A stretch of DNA of 64,000 nt from Pseudomonas citri (GTDB taxonomy: Bacteria; Pseudomonadota; Gammaproteobacteria; Pseudomonadales; Pseudomonadaceae). The position numbers and the translations under genes are program-made. Where the stretch lies: contig NZ_JAODAB010000011.1 of the NCBI RefSeq assembly GCF_025336485.1, positions 62,001-126,000 of the forward strand, written 5' to 3'. Positions 9,018 through 17,076 of this stretch are shown piece after piece (the first letter of the stretch is position 1; each line of letters opens with the position of its first letter). The notes under the pieces are model-generated. The model was not told where the DNA came from and made no database searches. It saw nothing but the letters and a program-made list of their open reading frames with translations.

Positions 9018-9467
9018 ATGAAAGTCGAAGTCGTTCGTACGCACTTATCGCTATGGGTGCGTGATCCTGATGTGTCGGCGCGTTGGTACGCCGACATCCT
9101 GGGCATGCATGAAAGTGCCCGGGGCGATAGCTGGGTCATGATGGCGTTTGGTAGCAAACACCATGACATCGCGTTGATCCGAGCAGCGCCCGGCGCCCAT
9201 CAGGGGGGCTTGGGGTTGCAGCACTACGGATTGGAAATCGCCGGCGATCTCACCACCCTGCGCCAGCTCTACGGCATGTTGCTCAACAAGGGGGTCGAGG
9301 TGGTGAAGATCACCGATCACGAAATCGGCAACGGTGTGTACTTCAACGACCCCGACGGCAATCGCATGGAGTTTTTCCTCGAGACCGAGCACGACGACGC
9401 GCGGGGTAAGGCGCGTTTCAAAGCGGCCGGCGCGCCGAGCCGGAATGTCGATCTCGACCCACTTTAA
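9018..9467 (+). CDS. VOC-family metalloenzyme, candidate extradiol ring-cleavage dioxygenase
   Basis: A 149-residue single VOC module (glyoxalase/extradiol fold) with paired beta-alpha-beta-beta-beta units. The metal-binding triad can be read as H9 (THLSLWV), H69 (LQHYGLEI) and E118 (DPDGNRMEFF), the 2-His-1-Glu pattern of type I extradiol dioxygenases. Classical catechol dioxygenases have two modules (about 290-310 residues), so this is a short form. The operon encodes the enzymes expected before and after ring cleavage but no other dioxygenase, which makes this the best candidate (inference). The start at 9018 follows the upstream stop by 11 bases. Confidence 0.8.
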   Translation: MKVEVVRTHLSLWVRDPDVSARWYADILGMHESARGDSWVMMAFGSKHHDIALIRAAPGAHQGGLGLQHYGLEIAGDLTTLRQLYGMLLNKGVEVVKITDHEIGNGVYFNDPDGNRMEFFLETEHDDARGKARFKAAGAPSRNVDLDPL

Positions 9468-9481
9468 GAAGAGAAAATCTG

Positions 9482-10084
9482 ATGAAAGCGCAAAATTTTT
9501 CCAGCTACCACATCCGCAAATGGTATAGCTTCACCGAAGAGACCTTGGCCAATGAAAGTGGACAACTGGCTGACGGGGAGCCGTTGTTCAAATACGCCGT
9601 CGCGGCAGTGATTCACAATCCCTACGCCGGTCGTTACAGCGAGAGCCTGGCCGAACTGGTGGAGCCGTCGCCACTGTTGGGCAACGAGTTCGGTCGCCGC
9701 ATCCAGGCACTGGCCGGCGAGCGCAAGATCGTCAGCTATGGAAAGGCTTGCCTGGTGGGTAGCCAAGGCGAGTACGAGCATGGCAACGCGTTTCTCACCA
9801 ACCCCGCGGCCGATCCGATCCGGGTTGCTTTAGGCGGGGGCAAATCCTGGGTGCCATCCACGGGCAAACGCGGGGGGCCAGGCGCTACGATCGATGTGCC
9901 ACTGGCGCACAAAGATGCACTCTACGTACGTTCGCATTACGACAGCATCTCCCTGTCCTTCGGTGATGGTCCATCCCCCGATGAAGTCGTGATCATCTGG
10001 GCCTTCGCCACCCGCGGCCGATTGCATGCGCGGCTGGGAGGCTTGCAAGCCAAGGACATCAAGGGTAACGACGGCCTGGTCTGA
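9482..10084 (+). CDS. Amino acid synthesis family protein (DUF1185)
   Basis: A 200-residue protein that I recognise as the DUF1185/AA_synth family (for example AAVIHNPYAGRYSESL near the N-terminus and GGGKSWVPSTGKRGGPGA in the middle). The family name comes from an old association and no reaction is established to my knowledge. It is soluble, has no signal peptide, and lies 14 bases after the VOC gene. Its presence in a ring-cleavage operon suggests it acts on a small carboxylate intermediate, perhaps as an isomerase or hydrolase, but that is speculation. Confidence 0.8.
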   Translation: MKAQNFSSYHIRKWYSFTEETLANESGQLADGEPLFKYAVAAVIHNPYAGRYSESLAELVEPSPLLGNEFGRRIQALAGERKIVSYGKACLVGSQGEYEHGNAFLTNPAADPIRVALGGGKSWVPSTGKRGGPGATIDVPLAHKDALYVRSHYDSISLSFGDGPSPDEVVIIWAFATRGRLHARLGGLQAKDIKGNDGLV

Positions 10085-10112
10085 GGCCTGTCAACTGCGG
10101 GGAAGCATGCCG

Positions 10113-10976
10113 ATGACTGCACAAAGCTGTTACTTCACCACGCGTTCTTCATTGCGCCTGCATTATCAGCGTTGGGGGGACGAGCAAGGTATACCCGTGC
10201 TGCTCTTGCACGGGCTTCGGGCGTACGCTCAAACCTGGGAGTCATTGGTAAACGCATTGGGCGACGGCTATTGCTGCTATGCGCTGGATCAGCGTGGCCG
10301 GGGTTTGAGTGACTGGGCACCGAGCGCCAGCTATCGAACCGAGTCTTATGTCAGCGATCTCGAGGATCTGGTGGCACATCTGGGCTTGCGGCGCTTTGTG
10401 TTGGTCGGACATTCCCTGGGCGGCACCAACGCCCTGGAATATGCGCGGTTGAATCCTGGACGACTGCTGGCCTTGATCATCGAGGACATCGGTCCAGGAT
10501 CGTCGGTCAGTGGCGAGGGTGCTGCGCGTATTCGCCGCGAAATGAGCCAGACGTCACTGCGCTTTCCAGATTGGGAAAGTGCCCGTGATTTCTGGCGACA
10601 ATCGCGCCCCGGTTTGTCGGAGCAGGGCCTGGCCTCGCGGTTGGCTCACTCCATGAAGGAAACGGACGACGGTATCGTTTGGCGTCACGACCAGCAGGGT
10701 ATCGCCGAGGCCCGCCTGAGCATAACGCCTACGGACCTGTGGCCCGCCGTGCGCGCCCTGGACTGCCCGACGTTGTTTATTCGCGGGGCTCGCTCGGATT
10801 TTCTTCCCGCGACGACGCTGGCGGCGATCAAGTCCGCCAACCCGTTGGTGCAGACGGCAGAGATCGCAGACGCCAGCCACTATGTCCATGACGACCAGGG
10901 CGAGCTGTTCAACCGTGTCGTGTTGCACTACCTCCAGGGGCTGCCTACACAACAACTACAAGAAATCGGTGAATGA
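10113..10976 (+). CDS. Alpha/beta hydrolase, MhpC-like
   Basis: A protein of 287 residues with the alpha/beta-hydrolase core. The nucleophile is S101 in GHSLGG, the acid D229 (ARSDFLP) and the base H256 (DASHYVHDD). The oxyanion segment LLLHGLRAYAQTW is near residue 33. Two starts are possible: ATG at 10107 and ATG at 10113. I prefer 10113 because GGGGA at 10099-10103 is 9 bases before it. In an MhpA/MhpD context the natural role is C-C bond hydrolysis of the meta-ring-fission product (MhpC-type). An ester or lactone hydrolase is the alternative. The stop overlaps the next start by 4 bases. Confidence 0.88.
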   Translation: MTAQSCYFTTRSSLRLHYQRWGDEQGIPVLLLHGLRAYAQTWESLVNALGDGYCCYALDQRGRGLSDWAPSASYRTESYVSDLEDLVAHLGLRRFVLVGHSLGGTNALEYARLNPGRLLALIIEDIGPGSSVSGEGAARIRREMSQTSLRFPDWESARDFWRQSRPGLSEQGLASRLAHSMKETDDGIVWRHDQQGIAEARLSITPTDLWPAVRALDCPTLFIRGARSDFLPATTLAAIKSANPLVQTAEIADASHYVHDDQGELFNRVVLHYLQGLPTQQLQEIGE

Positions 10977-12586
10977 CGATGAAGCAGGAGAGAACCCAGG
11001 TTGTTATCGTGGGCGGTGGCCCCAACGGGATTACGGCGGCTCACTACATGGGCTTGTATGGTGTCGACTGCATCGTATTGGAACTCTCTGACGGTATCCT
11101 GCCGTATCCACGAGCGGTAGGTATGGACGATGAGGCCCTGCGTGTCCTGCAGGGGATCGGCATCGCCGAATTGGCCGTGCGCGACATGATCAGCAACGTG
11201 CCTTTGCGGTATTACAACGCGCGGGGCGTGTGTTTCGCCGAGGTCAAGCCAAGCACTGCGCACTACGGTTGGCCGATGCGCAACCTCTTCATGCAGCAAC
11301 TGCTTGAAGGAACGTTGCGTGAGCAACTGGCGAAGCAGCCCGGCGTGACGTTGCGCCAGGGCCACGAAATGCTTGAGTTGGCGCAAGACGCCGAGGGTGT
11401 CACGTTGCAGGTTCGTGATGCCCGGGGAGAGGTTTACCAACTGCACGCCCAGTATGTGATCGGCGCGGATGGAGGTCGCTCCAATGTGCGCAAGCAACTG
11501 GGTATTGAGTTGCAGGGGCTGACCCATCCGCGTAAATGGGTGGTGGTGGACACGGCCAATGACAGCCTCGATGCGCCTTACACCGCCTTGCATGCCGACC
11601 CTCAACGGCCCTTTGTCTGCATCTATTTACCCTATCGGCAGCGACGCTGGGAGTTCATGTTGCTGGAGGGCGAAGACGAAACCAGGATGTGCGATGAGAC
11701 CACTATCCGCGGCTTGATCCGTGGGCATATAGGGGACGTGGTCGACCAGCTGGAAATCATCCGGATTCGAGCCTACACCCACAACTCCAGGGTTGCGGCG
11801 CGTTTTGTCGAGGGTCGCGTGGCATTGGTCGGCGATGCCGCGCATATTTCCCCGCCCTGGGCCGGGCAGGGGCTCAACTCCGGCCTGCGCGATGTCGCCA
11901 ACGTGGCCTGGAAGCTCGCGGCGATTATCCAGGGGCGTGCATCCGCCTCGATTCTGGCCACTTACGATCAGGAGCGTCGCGGGCATGCCACCGACCTGAT
12001 CGCCTTGGCCGACAATATGGGCGCGGTACTGGGATTGACCAATCCGCTGATGGCCGGTGTCCGGGACTGGCTGTTCCAGGCCGTCAACAGCGTCGACAAC
12101 CTGCGCTCCCATCTGCTTGAGTTCAAATTCAAACCCAAGGCGACAATCACCAAGGGCTTGGTGCATCACGAACGCGCGGAGCTGCACGAGGATGACCTGG
12201 TGGGGCAGTTGTTCATACAACCTTGTGTCGAAGATGCCCAAGGGCAGCGGCGGCGCCTCGACGATGTACTGGGACACTCTTATGCCATCCTCGGTTATCG
12301 GGTCAATCCGAGCGAACCGCTTAGCGAAGAAACGGCCGCCTATTGGGCGCGCTGGGACACGCGATTCATTCAAGTCAATCGTTCCCGAAGTGGTACGGGA
12401 CGAGGGCAGCCACTGAGTGCCAACGGTGCTATCAGCGTCGAGGATGTGGATAACCGCCTGGGTGAATGGTTCTCCAGGGTGCGAGATTGCATCGTGGTGA
12501 TCCGCCCCGACCGGTTCGTGGCGGCGATCACCACGCCGGAGCGGCTTGAGGGCGTATTGCGCAGGCTGGCGGAGCAACTGTCATGA
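10973..12586 (+). CDS. FAD-dependent aromatic monooxygenase, MhpA-like
   Basis: A 537-residue flavoprotein hydroxylase of the PHBH/MhpA class. The FAD dinucleotide motif is at residues 14-19 (GGGPNG), the DG motif is IGADGGRSNVR, and the GD motif contains G287-D288 (ALVGDAAHISPP). The PRAVGMDDEALRVLQ segment is characteristic of 3-(3-hydroxyphenyl)propionate hydroxylases. It should use NAD(P)H and O2 to ortho-hydroxylate a phenolic acid, giving a catechol. It overlaps both neighbours by ATGA (4 bases), so it is tightly coupled to the hydrolase and hydratase genes. Confidence 0.92.
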   Translation: MTMKQERTQVVIVGGGPNGITAAHYMGLYGVDCIVLELSDGILPYPRAVGMDDEALRVLQGIGIAELAVRDMISNVPLRYYNARGVCFAEVKPSTAHYGWPMRNLFMQQLLEGTLREQLAKQPGVTLRQGHEMLELAQDAEGVTLQVRDARGEVYQLHAQYVIGADGGRSNVRKQLGIELQGLTHPRKWVVVDTANDSLDAPYTALHADPQRPFVCIYLPYRQRRWEFMLLEGEDETRMCDETTIRGLIRGHIGDVVDQLEIIRIRAYTHNSRVAARFVEGRVALVGDAAHISPPWAGQGLNSGLRDVANVAWKLAAIIQGRASASILATYDQERRGHATDLIALADNMGAVLGLTNPLMAGVRDWLFQAVNSVDNLRSHLLEFKFKPKATITKGLVHHERAELHEDDLVGQLFIQPCVEDAQGQRRRLDDVLGHSYAILGYRVNPSEPLSEETAAYWARWDTRFIQVNRSRSGTGRGQPLSANGAISVEDVDNRLGEWFSRVRDCIVVIRPDRFVAAITTPERLEGVLRRLAEQLS

Positions 12587-13362
12587 CGGCACGGGAACAG
12601 CTCTTGAACCAGCTTCACCACGCCACGCAGTCTGCCAGGGCCTTACCGCCACTGGCAGCGCAGGCCCTCGACCTGACCTGCGGTTACGGTGTCCAGCGCC
12701 AGGGATTGCTTCAGCGCCAGGCCCGCGGAGAACAGCTGACCGGATGGAAGGTCGCCTTCGCCGGCAGCGCCGCGCAGCGTCGGTTTGGCATCAGTGAACC
12801 GGTGCTAGGTGGCCTGACAGACGCAATGCTTGTCCAGCCGGACAGCTCGGTGGCGCTTGGGCAGTTGATCCAGCCCAAGCTGGAGGTTGAACTGGCGTTT
12901 GTCCTGGGGCAAACGCTGACACCGGGGGATCACTCCGATGAGACGATCCTGGCGGCCGTCTCCGAGGTCGCTCCCGCGTTCGAGATCGCTGACTGTCGGT
13001 GGCAGCAATGGAGTTTCGGCGTCGGTGCTTTTCTGGCGGATAACGCGGCGGCGGGGCGCTACTGCATTGGTCCGCGCAGCCGTTTTGATCCTGTGCGCCA
13101 CGCCGAGGTGGCTTATCGCCTGGAATGCGACGGTGTGGTCGTAGGCGCGGGCAACACTCTAGCGCGGGAAGACACGCCTTCGGTCAACCTGTGTTGGCTG
13201 GTACGACGGTTGCTGGCTGACGGCCATGGCGTTGAAGCGGGCCAGGTCGTGCTGTCCGGAGCGTTGTTACCGCCCATGGATCTGCGGGCCGGCGAGTACC
13301 GCCTGGATATGCTTGGCACGGAGTTGGTATTGGTATTCGAGGCAGGCACCGACACCGTTTGA
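12583..13362 (+). CDS. 2-keto-4-pentenoate hydratase (MhpD family)
   Basis: A 259-residue protein of the HpaH/MhpD/XylJ hydratase family, recognisable by LTGWKVAFAG near residue 46, QPKLEVELAFVLG near residue 97 and the VLSGALLPPMDL segment near the C-terminus. It hydrates a 2-hydroxy-2,4-dienoate to a 4-hydroxy-2-oxo acid. It is the last gene of the operon. No MhpE-type aldolase or MhpF-type acylating aldehyde dehydrogenase follows, so the fate of the product is not explained locally. The HpaI aldolase at 16265 or the ThDP enzyme at 4089 could take over. Confidence 0.9.
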   Translation: MTAREQLLNQLHHATQSARALPPLAAQALDLTCGYGVQRQGLLQRQARGEQLTGWKVAFAGSAAQRRFGISEPVLGGLTDAMLVQPDSSVALGQLIQPKLEVELAFVLGQTLTPGDHSDETILAAVSEVAPAFEIADCRWQQWSFGVGAFLADNAAAGRYCIGPRSRFDPVRHAEVAYRLECDGVVVGAGNTLAREDTPSVNLCWLVRRLLADGHGVEAGQVVLSGALLPPMDLRAGEYRLDMLGTELVLVFEAGTDTV

Positions 13363-13374
13363 GCCCGCGTCGTG

Positions 13375-13437
13375 TCTGGAAAGTACAATTTTGGCTCTGG
13401 AAGGTGCATTTTTCGGCGGACTCCCTCTCTGCATAAT
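13375..13437 (+). promoter_or_regulatory. Tandem 21-bp direct repeat and -10 box before the HPA oxygenase
   Basis: Two adjacent direct repeats at 13375-13395 and 13396-13416, each beginning TCTGGAA and carrying TTTT at the same place, match at 16 of 21 positions. A 21-bp period, two helical turns, is typical of AraC/XylS-family binding sites. The downstream copy overlaps where a -35 would lie (about 13409-13414, TTTTTC, a poor hexamer), 17 bp before CATAAT at 13432-13437. This fits activator-dependent transcription, most likely by HpaA (22441) with 4-hydroxyphenylacetate, as HpaA activates hpaBC in E. coli. Confidence 0.6.
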
Positions 13438-13509
13438 TGTCCTGTAGCCATTGCCGTTCCTGAATACCAGGAGGCAAATGGGCATTTGATAATAAAAAGG
13501 GCCTCGTCC

Positions 13510-14679
13510 ATGAAAAAGCCAAATCCGCTGCTCGAAGACCTCAAGCCCCTCCTGCCGGTCATTGCCGGCAATGCCTTCCGCGCGGAACAAGACCGTAGCG
13601 TGCCAGCCGAGAACATCGCCTTGCTCAAAAGCATCGGCATGCACCGGGCCTTCCAACCGAAGAAGTACGGTGGCCTGGAGATATCCCTGCCACAGTTCAC
13701 CGATTGCATCGCGCTGCTGGCGGGTGCTTGCGCGAGCACAGCCTGGGCCATGAGCCTGTTGTGCACCCACAGCCATCAACTGGCGATGTTTCCGGCCAGG
13801 GCTCAGCAAGACGTTTGGGGAAGCGACCCAGACGCCACCGCCAGCAGCAGTATTGCGCCGTTTGGCCGCACAGAAGAAACCAAAGGCGGCGTGATGTTCA
13901 GCGGCGAAATGGGCTGGAGCAGCGGCTGCGACCATGCCGAATGGGCGATCATGGGCTTTCGCCGCAAAAATGCCGAAGGGACCCAGGACTATTGCTTCGC
14001 GGTGCTGCCGCGCAGCGACTATTCGATCCGCGATGACTGGTACGCGGTCGGTATGCGCGGCAGCGGCAGTAAGACATTGATCGTCGAGCATGTTTTCGTG
14101 CCGGAACACCGTATCCAGAAAGCCAAGGACATGATGGAGGGCAAGTCCGGCGGGTTCGGCCTGTACCCCGACAGCAAGATTTTCTACACCCCGTATCGCC
14201 CGTATTTCGCCAGCGGTTTTGCCACCGTGAGCCTGGGTGTGGCCGAGCGCATGCTGGAGGTCTTTCGCGAGAAAACCCGCAACCGGGTGCGGGCCTACAC
14301 GGGCGCGGCGGTAGGTGCCGCGACCCCAGCCTTGATGCGCCTGGCCGAGTCCACCCACCAGGTGGCGGCGGCCCGGGCCTTCCTGGAGAAAACCTGGCGG
14401 GAGCACGCCGAGCATGGCGAGCGTCACGAATACCCCAGCCGCGAAACCCTGGCGTTCTGGCGGACCAACCAGGCCTATGCCACCAAGATGTGCATCCAGG
14501 CGGTGGATCGCCTGATGGAAGCGGCAGGTGGCGGCGCCTGGTTCGAGAACAACGAACTGCAACGGCTGTTCCGTGATGCGCACCTGACCGGCGCCCATGC
14601 CTACACGGACTACGACGTCTGTGCGCAGATCCTCGGTCGCGAGCTGATGGGACTCGAGCCTGATCCCACCATGGTTTGA
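13510..14679 (+). CDS. 4-hydroxyphenylacetate 3-hydroxylase, oxygenase component (C2 type)
   Basis: A 389-residue flavin monooxygenase of the acyl-CoA-dehydrogenase fold. Its C-terminus (ELQRLFRDAHLTGAHAY, ending ELMGLEPDPTMV) and middle (DATASSSIAPFG, GWSSGCDHAE, MMEGKSGGFGLYPDSKI) are those of the Acinetobacter baumannii C2 component, not of E. coli HpaB. It uses reduced FMN/FAD from the C1 reductase plus O2 to convert 4-hydroxyphenylacetate to 3,4-dihydroxyphenylacetate. C2 of Acinetobacter is about 30 residues longer at the N-terminus. The start is uncertain: ATG at 13510 is preceded by AAAAGGG, but a stronger AGGAGG at 13469-13474 would fit TTG at 13486 in the same frame. Confidence 0.93.
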   Translation: MKKPNPLLEDLKPLLPVIAGNAFRAEQDRSVPAENIALLKSIGMHRAFQPKKYGGLEISLPQFTDCIALLAGACASTAWAMSLLCTHSHQLAMFPARAQQDVWGSDPDATASSSIAPFGRTEETKGGVMFSGEMGWSSGCDHAEWAIMGFRRKNAEGTQDYCFAVLPRSDYSIRDDWYAVGMRGSGSKTLIVEHVFVPEHRIQKAKDMMEGKSGGFGLYPDSKIFYTPYRPYFASGFATVSLGVAERMLEVFREKTRNRVRAYTGAAVGAATPALMRLAESTHQVAAARAFLEKTWREHAEHGERHEYPSRETLAFWRTNQAYATKMCIQAVDRLMEAAGGGAWFENNELQRLFRDAHLTGAHAYTDYDVCAQILGRELMGLEPDPTMV

Positions 14680-14736
14680 GCATCGAACCCTAGAACAATA
14701 ATCGAGGCCGTCGCCTGAGGCGGCCGGGAGTCTTGC

Positions 14737-15678
14737 ATGTCCAGTATTTGCGCTACCGCTTTCGACACCCGCGCATTCCGCCGGGCCCTGGGCAACTTTG
14801 CCACCGGTGTGACCGTGGTCACCGCCGCCACTGAAGATGGCCGCAAGGTCGGTGTGACGGCCAACAGTTTCAACTCGGTGTCCCTGGACCCGCCGTTGAT
14901 CCTCTGGAGCATCGACAAGCGCTCCAGCAGTCACGGGGTGTTCGAGGCTGCCAGTCATTTTGCCGTGAACATCCTGGCGGCCGACCAGATCGACCTGTCG
15001 AACAATTTCGCCCGTCCCAGGGAAGATCGGTTCGCCGAAATCGAATACCAGGCCGGCGAAGGCGGTGCCCCGGTGTTCGCCGACTGTTCGGCACGTTTTC
15101 ACTGTGAAAAATACCAACAGGTTGACGGCGGTGATCACTGGATCATGATCGGCAAGGTCGTGGCGTTCGATGACTTCGGACGTTCGCCGTTGCTCTATCA
15201 CCAGGGCGCCTACTCGATGGTCTTGCCTCATACCCGCATGACCAGACGAGAAGAGGGCCAGGCGCCCAGCAGTCACTTCCAGGGTCGCTTGAACCATAAC
15301 CTGTATTACCTGATGACCCAGGCATTGCGGGCGTACCAGGCCAGTTACCAACCTCGGCAATTGTCTACCGGGCTGCGCACCAGCGAAGCGCGGATGCTAA
15401 TGGTGCTGGAGAACGACGCCGGCCTGAACCTGGTGGACCTGCAACGGGAAGTGGCAATGCCGATACGCGAGATCGAAGAAGCCGTGGCCAATCTCAAGCG
15501 CAAGGGCCTGGTCACCGATGAAGGTGAACGGGTACGCCTGACCGTCAAGGGCATCGATGAGACCGAGGGGCTCTGGGCTATAGCCAGCGAACAGCAGGAC
15601 AAGGTGTTCGGTCAGTTCGGCGAAGCGCAGGTCGAGCATTTCAAGACCGTGCTCAAGGGGGTCATCAGAGGCGCTTGA
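14737..15678 (+). CDS. HPA 3-hydroxylase flavin reductase with C-terminal MarR-like domain (C1 type)
   Basis: A 313-residue two-domain protein. Residues 1 to about 170 form a flavin reductase domain (ALGNFATGVTVVTA, GVTANSFNSVSLDPP, and DHWIMIGKVVAFD near residue 130). Residues about 185-313 are MarR-like (LRTSEARMLMVLEND, VDLQREVAMPIREIEEAV). This matches the length and architecture of the Acinetobacter C1 reductase. There the MarR-like domain binds 4-hydroxyphenylacetate and relieves autoinhibition of NADH oxidation, which is known for that homologue and inferred here. It supplies reduced flavin to the oxygenase encoded 57 bases upstream. Confidence 0.93.
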   Translation: MSSICATAFDTRAFRRALGNFATGVTVVTAATEDGRKVGVTANSFNSVSLDPPLILWSIDKRSSSHGVFEAASHFAVNILAADQIDLSNNFARPREDRFAEIEYQAGEGGAPVFADCSARFHCEKYQQVDGGDHWIMIGKVVAFDDFGRSPLLYHQGAYSMVLPHTRMTRREEGQAPSSHFQGRLNHNLYYLMTQALRAYQASYQPRQLSTGLRTSEARMLMVLENDAGLNLVDLQREVAMPIREIEEAVANLKRKGLVTDEGERVRLTVKGIDETEGLWAIASEQQDKVFGQFGEAQVEHFKTVLKGVIRGA

Positions 15679-15722
15679 ACGTGTAATCCCCTCGCCACAG
15701 GCAACTGCGCATCGAAGATGGT

Positions 15723-15752
15723 AAGATTTAGTTAACTCATTAACTAAATCTT
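15723..15752. promoter_or_regulatory. Perfect 13-bp inverted repeat, HpaR operator
   Basis: AAGATTTAGTTAA, spacer CTCA, then the exact reverse complement, 16 bases before the start of the first hpaR gene. Its centre, GTTAA-N4-TTAAC (15731-15744), recurs in the hpaG1 promoter at 22300-22313 and as ATTAA-N4-TTAAC at 22321-22334. The symmetry suits a MarR dimer, so it is probably an HpaR site for autoregulation. Confidence 0.75.
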
Positions 15753-15768
15753 CCTCGCGAACGCATCC

Positions 15769-16191
15769 ATGCTCAAACCCCGCCCATCTTTGACATTGAC
15801 CCTGCTACAGGCCCGTGAAGCGGCCATGGGTTTTTTCCGGCCTTCCCTCAATCAGCACGGCTTGACCGAACAGCAATGGCGGGTCATTCGTATTCTCAGC
15901 CAGCACGACGAGTTGGAGATCAATCGCCTGGCCGAGCTGGCCTGCATCCTCAAACCCAGCATGACCGGCGTCCTGGTGCGCATGGAAGCAGCGGGTATGG
16001 TGGTGCGGCGCAAGGCCGAACAGGATCAGCGACGGGTATTGGTCCGGTTGGCGACCCAGGGGCAGGCATGCTTCGATTCGATGAGCCAGAGCATGGAAGA
16101 GAACTATCGGCGGTTGCAGGAGAAGCTGGGTGAGGAAAAGCTGCGGACGTTGTTGGGGTTGCTGAATGAACTGAAGGCGATCAGGCGCTGA
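15769..16191 (+). CDS. hpaR: HpaR, MarR-family repressor of HPA catabolism (copy 1)
   Basis: A 140-residue winged-helix protein of the HpaR family, with the conserved PRPSLTLTLLQAREAAM start and LKPSMTGVLVRMEAAG recognition region, and the DQRR wing. HpaR represses the hpaG-type meta operon and is released by HPA or a homologue. A second copy, 98 of 140 residues identical by my hand count, is at 23427-23849. No strong ribosome binding site precedes the ATG. It lies after the C1 reductase gene behind its own palindromic operator, convergent with hpaI. Confidence 0.9.
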   Translation: MLKPRPSLTLTLLQAREAAMGFFRPSLNQHGLTEQQWRVIRILSQHDELEINRLAELACILKPSMTGVLVRMEAAGMVVRRKAEQDQRRVLVRLATQGQACFDSMSQSMEENYRRLQEKLGEEKLRTLLGLLNELKAIRR

Positions 16192-16223
16192 TGCCTGCGG
16201 TTTTTGTAGCGGGAGAAAAAAGG

Positions 16224-16249
16224 CTGTGGGAGCAGGCTTGCTCCCACAG
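16224..16249. terminator. REP-like hairpin between hpaR and hpaI
   Basis: Arms CTGTGGGAGCA (16224-16234) and TGCTCCCACAG (16239-16249) pair perfectly around the loop GGCT. The sequence is of the REP family common in Pseudomonas intergenic DNA. It lies between convergent genes and could end both transcripts, although no long T-run follows. Confidence 0.65.
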
Positions 16250-16264
16250 AGCCGTTCGACAGAA

Positions 16265-17062
16265 TCAGTAGACCCCGCCAGTTGCTGGCTTTGGCGCATC
16301 CTTGAACGTCGCCACCAGGGTTTGCAGGCCGCGCATCAACACGGTCGTGTCCACACCCACAGCAACAAATGCCGCACCCAACTCGATGTACCGCCGAGCC
16401 AGTTTTTCATCGGCGCTGAGAATCCCGGCCGCCTTGCCGGCCTGGCGGATGCGAGCGATGGCGTCTTCGATGGCCGCTTGCACGTCCGGATGACCGGGGT
16501 TGCCACGAAAACCCATCGACGCGCTCAGGTCCGCCGGGCCGATAAACACGCCATCGACGCCTTCAACAGCCGCAATGGCATCCAGGTTCGCCAAGCCTTC
16601 GCGGTTCTCGATCTGCACCAACAGGCACATTTGCTCATCGGCCTGGTCGAGGTAGCCGGGGACGCTGTTCCAGCGTGACGCCCGGGCCAACGCGCTGCCG
16701 ACGCCGCGTACCCCGTGGGGTGGGTAGTGCATGGCGCGCACCAGTTCGCGGGCCTGTCCGGCGCTTTCCACCATCGGCACCAGCAGGGTTTGCACGCCGA
16801 TATCGAGCACTTGCTTGATCAGCGCTGTGTCGCCGATCACCGGGCGTATCACCGGCTGGCTGGGGTAGGGCGCCACGGCCTGGAGCTGGCCGAGCAGGGT
16901 GCGCAAGTCGTTGGGCGCGTGTTCGCCGTCGATCAGCAGCCAGTCGAAGCCGGCGTTGGCGGCCAGTTCGGCGCAGTAGGCATCGGCCAATCCCAGCCAC
17001 AGGCCGATCTGCGTTTCGCCACTGCGCAGGCGTTGCTTGAAGGTATTGAGGGGCATGTCCAT
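16265..17062 (-). CDS. hpaI: 4-hydroxy-2-oxoheptanedioate aldolase (HpaI)
   Basis: A 265-residue class II pyruvate aldolase, very close to E. coli HpaI. Visible are [15 protein letters not shown] (catalytic His region), VIRPVIGD (substrate Arg), [12 protein letters not shown] and [10 protein letters not shown] (metal-ligand Glu and Asp), and the terminal GGVY. It cleaves 4-hydroxy-2-oxoheptane-1,7-dioate to pyruvate and succinate semialdehyde, the last step of the pathway. The start at 17062 has GGAGAG 8 bases upstream; ATG at 17056 is an alternative. It is the last gene of the minus-strand hpa operon, 14 bases after hpaH. Confidence 0.96.
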   Translation of the reverse strand: MDMPLNTFKQRLRSGETQIGLWLGLADAYCAELAANAGFDWLLIDGEHAPNDLRTLLGQLQAVAPYPSQPVIRPVIGDTALIKQVLDIGVQTLLVPMVESAGQARELVRAMHYPPHGVRGVGSALARASRWNSVPGYLDQADEQMCLLVQIENREGLANLDAIAAVEGVDGVFIGPADLSASMGFRGNPGHPDVQAAIEDAIARIRQAGKAAGILSADEKLARRYIELGAAFVAVGVDTTVLMRGLQTLVATFKDAPKPATGGVY

Positions 17063-17076
17063 GAAGCGCTCTCCGA

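Noticed and set aside
13267..15360. A 697-codon open frame on the minus strand over the HPA hydroxylase genes
   Set aside because: It is antisense to three well-supported genes, has no recognisable domain, and long antisense frames are common in GC-rich Pseudomonas genes with biased third positions.
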